From Leptolyngbya sp. SIO4C5 (GTDB lineage: Bacteria; Cyanobacteriota; Cyanobacteriia; Phormidesmidales; Phormidesmidaceae), in assembly GCA_010671965.1 (NCBI GenBank), contig JAAHIC010000187.1, forward strand, positions 1 through 7,766: a stretch of DNA of 7,766 bases, read 5' to 3'. Made by a program: the position numbers and the translations under genes. Of the stretch, positions 7,715-7,766 are shown one piece after another (within the stretch, counting starts at the first letter, position 1; each line of letters opens with the position of its first letter). The notes beneath the pieces are model-generated. The model saw only the letters and a list, made by a program, of their open reading frames with translations, was not told the origin of the DNA and made no database searches.

Positions 7715-7766
7715 ATGAAGAAACGTCTACTAGTCGCCCTCGCCAGCTGTACCCAAGCTGGCGAGA
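7715..7766 (+). CDS. Possible start of a gene leaving the right edge
   Basis: An ATG at 7715 opens a frame MKKRLLVALASCTQAGE that is still open at the window end. The basic n-region followed by a short hydrophobic run resembles the beginning of an exported protein, and LASC looks like a lipobox, but eleven residues before the Cys is unusually short for a lipoprotein signal. No Shine-Dalgarno sequence precedes it. A possible promoter is TTAGAT (7668-7673), 18 bp, TAGTAA (7692-7697). Against a gene, codons 9-17 coincide with a perfect 10-bp hairpin (7739-7765). I treat it as tentative. Confidence 0.25.
   Translation, partial: MKKRLLVALASCTQAGE
7739..7765. repeat. GC-rich hairpin at the right edge, terminator-like
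   Basis: CTCGCCAGCT (7739-7748) and AGCTGGCGAG (7756-7765) form a perfect 10-bp stem around a 7-base loop. The window stops one base after it, so whether a T-run follows cannot be seen. It has the form of an intrinsic terminator stem and could end a short transcript from the 7503-7738 region. Confidence 0.45.

Overview
The window reads as ordinary chromosome from a cyanobacterium. Three things point there. The octamer GCGATCGC (HIP1, the highly iterated palindrome of many cyanobacteria) occurs 13 times in 7.8 kb, where chance predicts about 0.1. The genes for F1 beta and epsilon form their own two-gene unit, as in cyanobacteria and chloroplasts, away from the rest of the ATP synthase genes. 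A PSRP-3/Ycf65 gene, found in cyanobacteria and plastids, lies next to them. I cannot name the species.

Layout, left to right. Bases 1-1451 (+) are the 3' part of a TPR-CHAT protein gene that begins left of the window. Bases 1574-3028 and 3117-3524 (+) are atpD and atpC (atpB and atpE in cyanobacterial and plastid naming), the beta and epsilon subunits of the F1 ATP synthase. Near-identical 12-bp-stem palindromes follow each of these genes. The PSRP-3/Ycf65 gene (complement, 3664-3963) converges on atpC and has a credible promoter at 4005-4033. Then come a HAD-superfamily hydrolase (4104-4901, +) and a class I SAM-dependent methyltransferase (4927-5670, +), probably co-transcribed. Methionyl-tRNA synthetase (5820-7502, +) follows a 149-bp leader that contains a foldable hairpin. 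The last 264 bases are AT-rich and hold several inverted repeats, plus either the first 17 codons of a gene that runs off the right edge or a terminator-like hairpin.

The genes do not form one pathway. AtpD and AtpC work together in the thylakoid/plasma-membrane ATP synthase, and PSRP-3 and MetRS belong to translation. The CHAT protein is probably regulatory or proteolytic. The HAD and methyltransferase pair has no assigned substrate.

I found no CRISPR array, insertion sequence, tRNA or rRNA, and no convincing new system. The items most worth a second look are the dispersed palindromes around atpC, the type of MetRS (it looks unlike the MetRS I associate with cyanobacteria), the metG leader hairpin, and the palindrome-rich tail.
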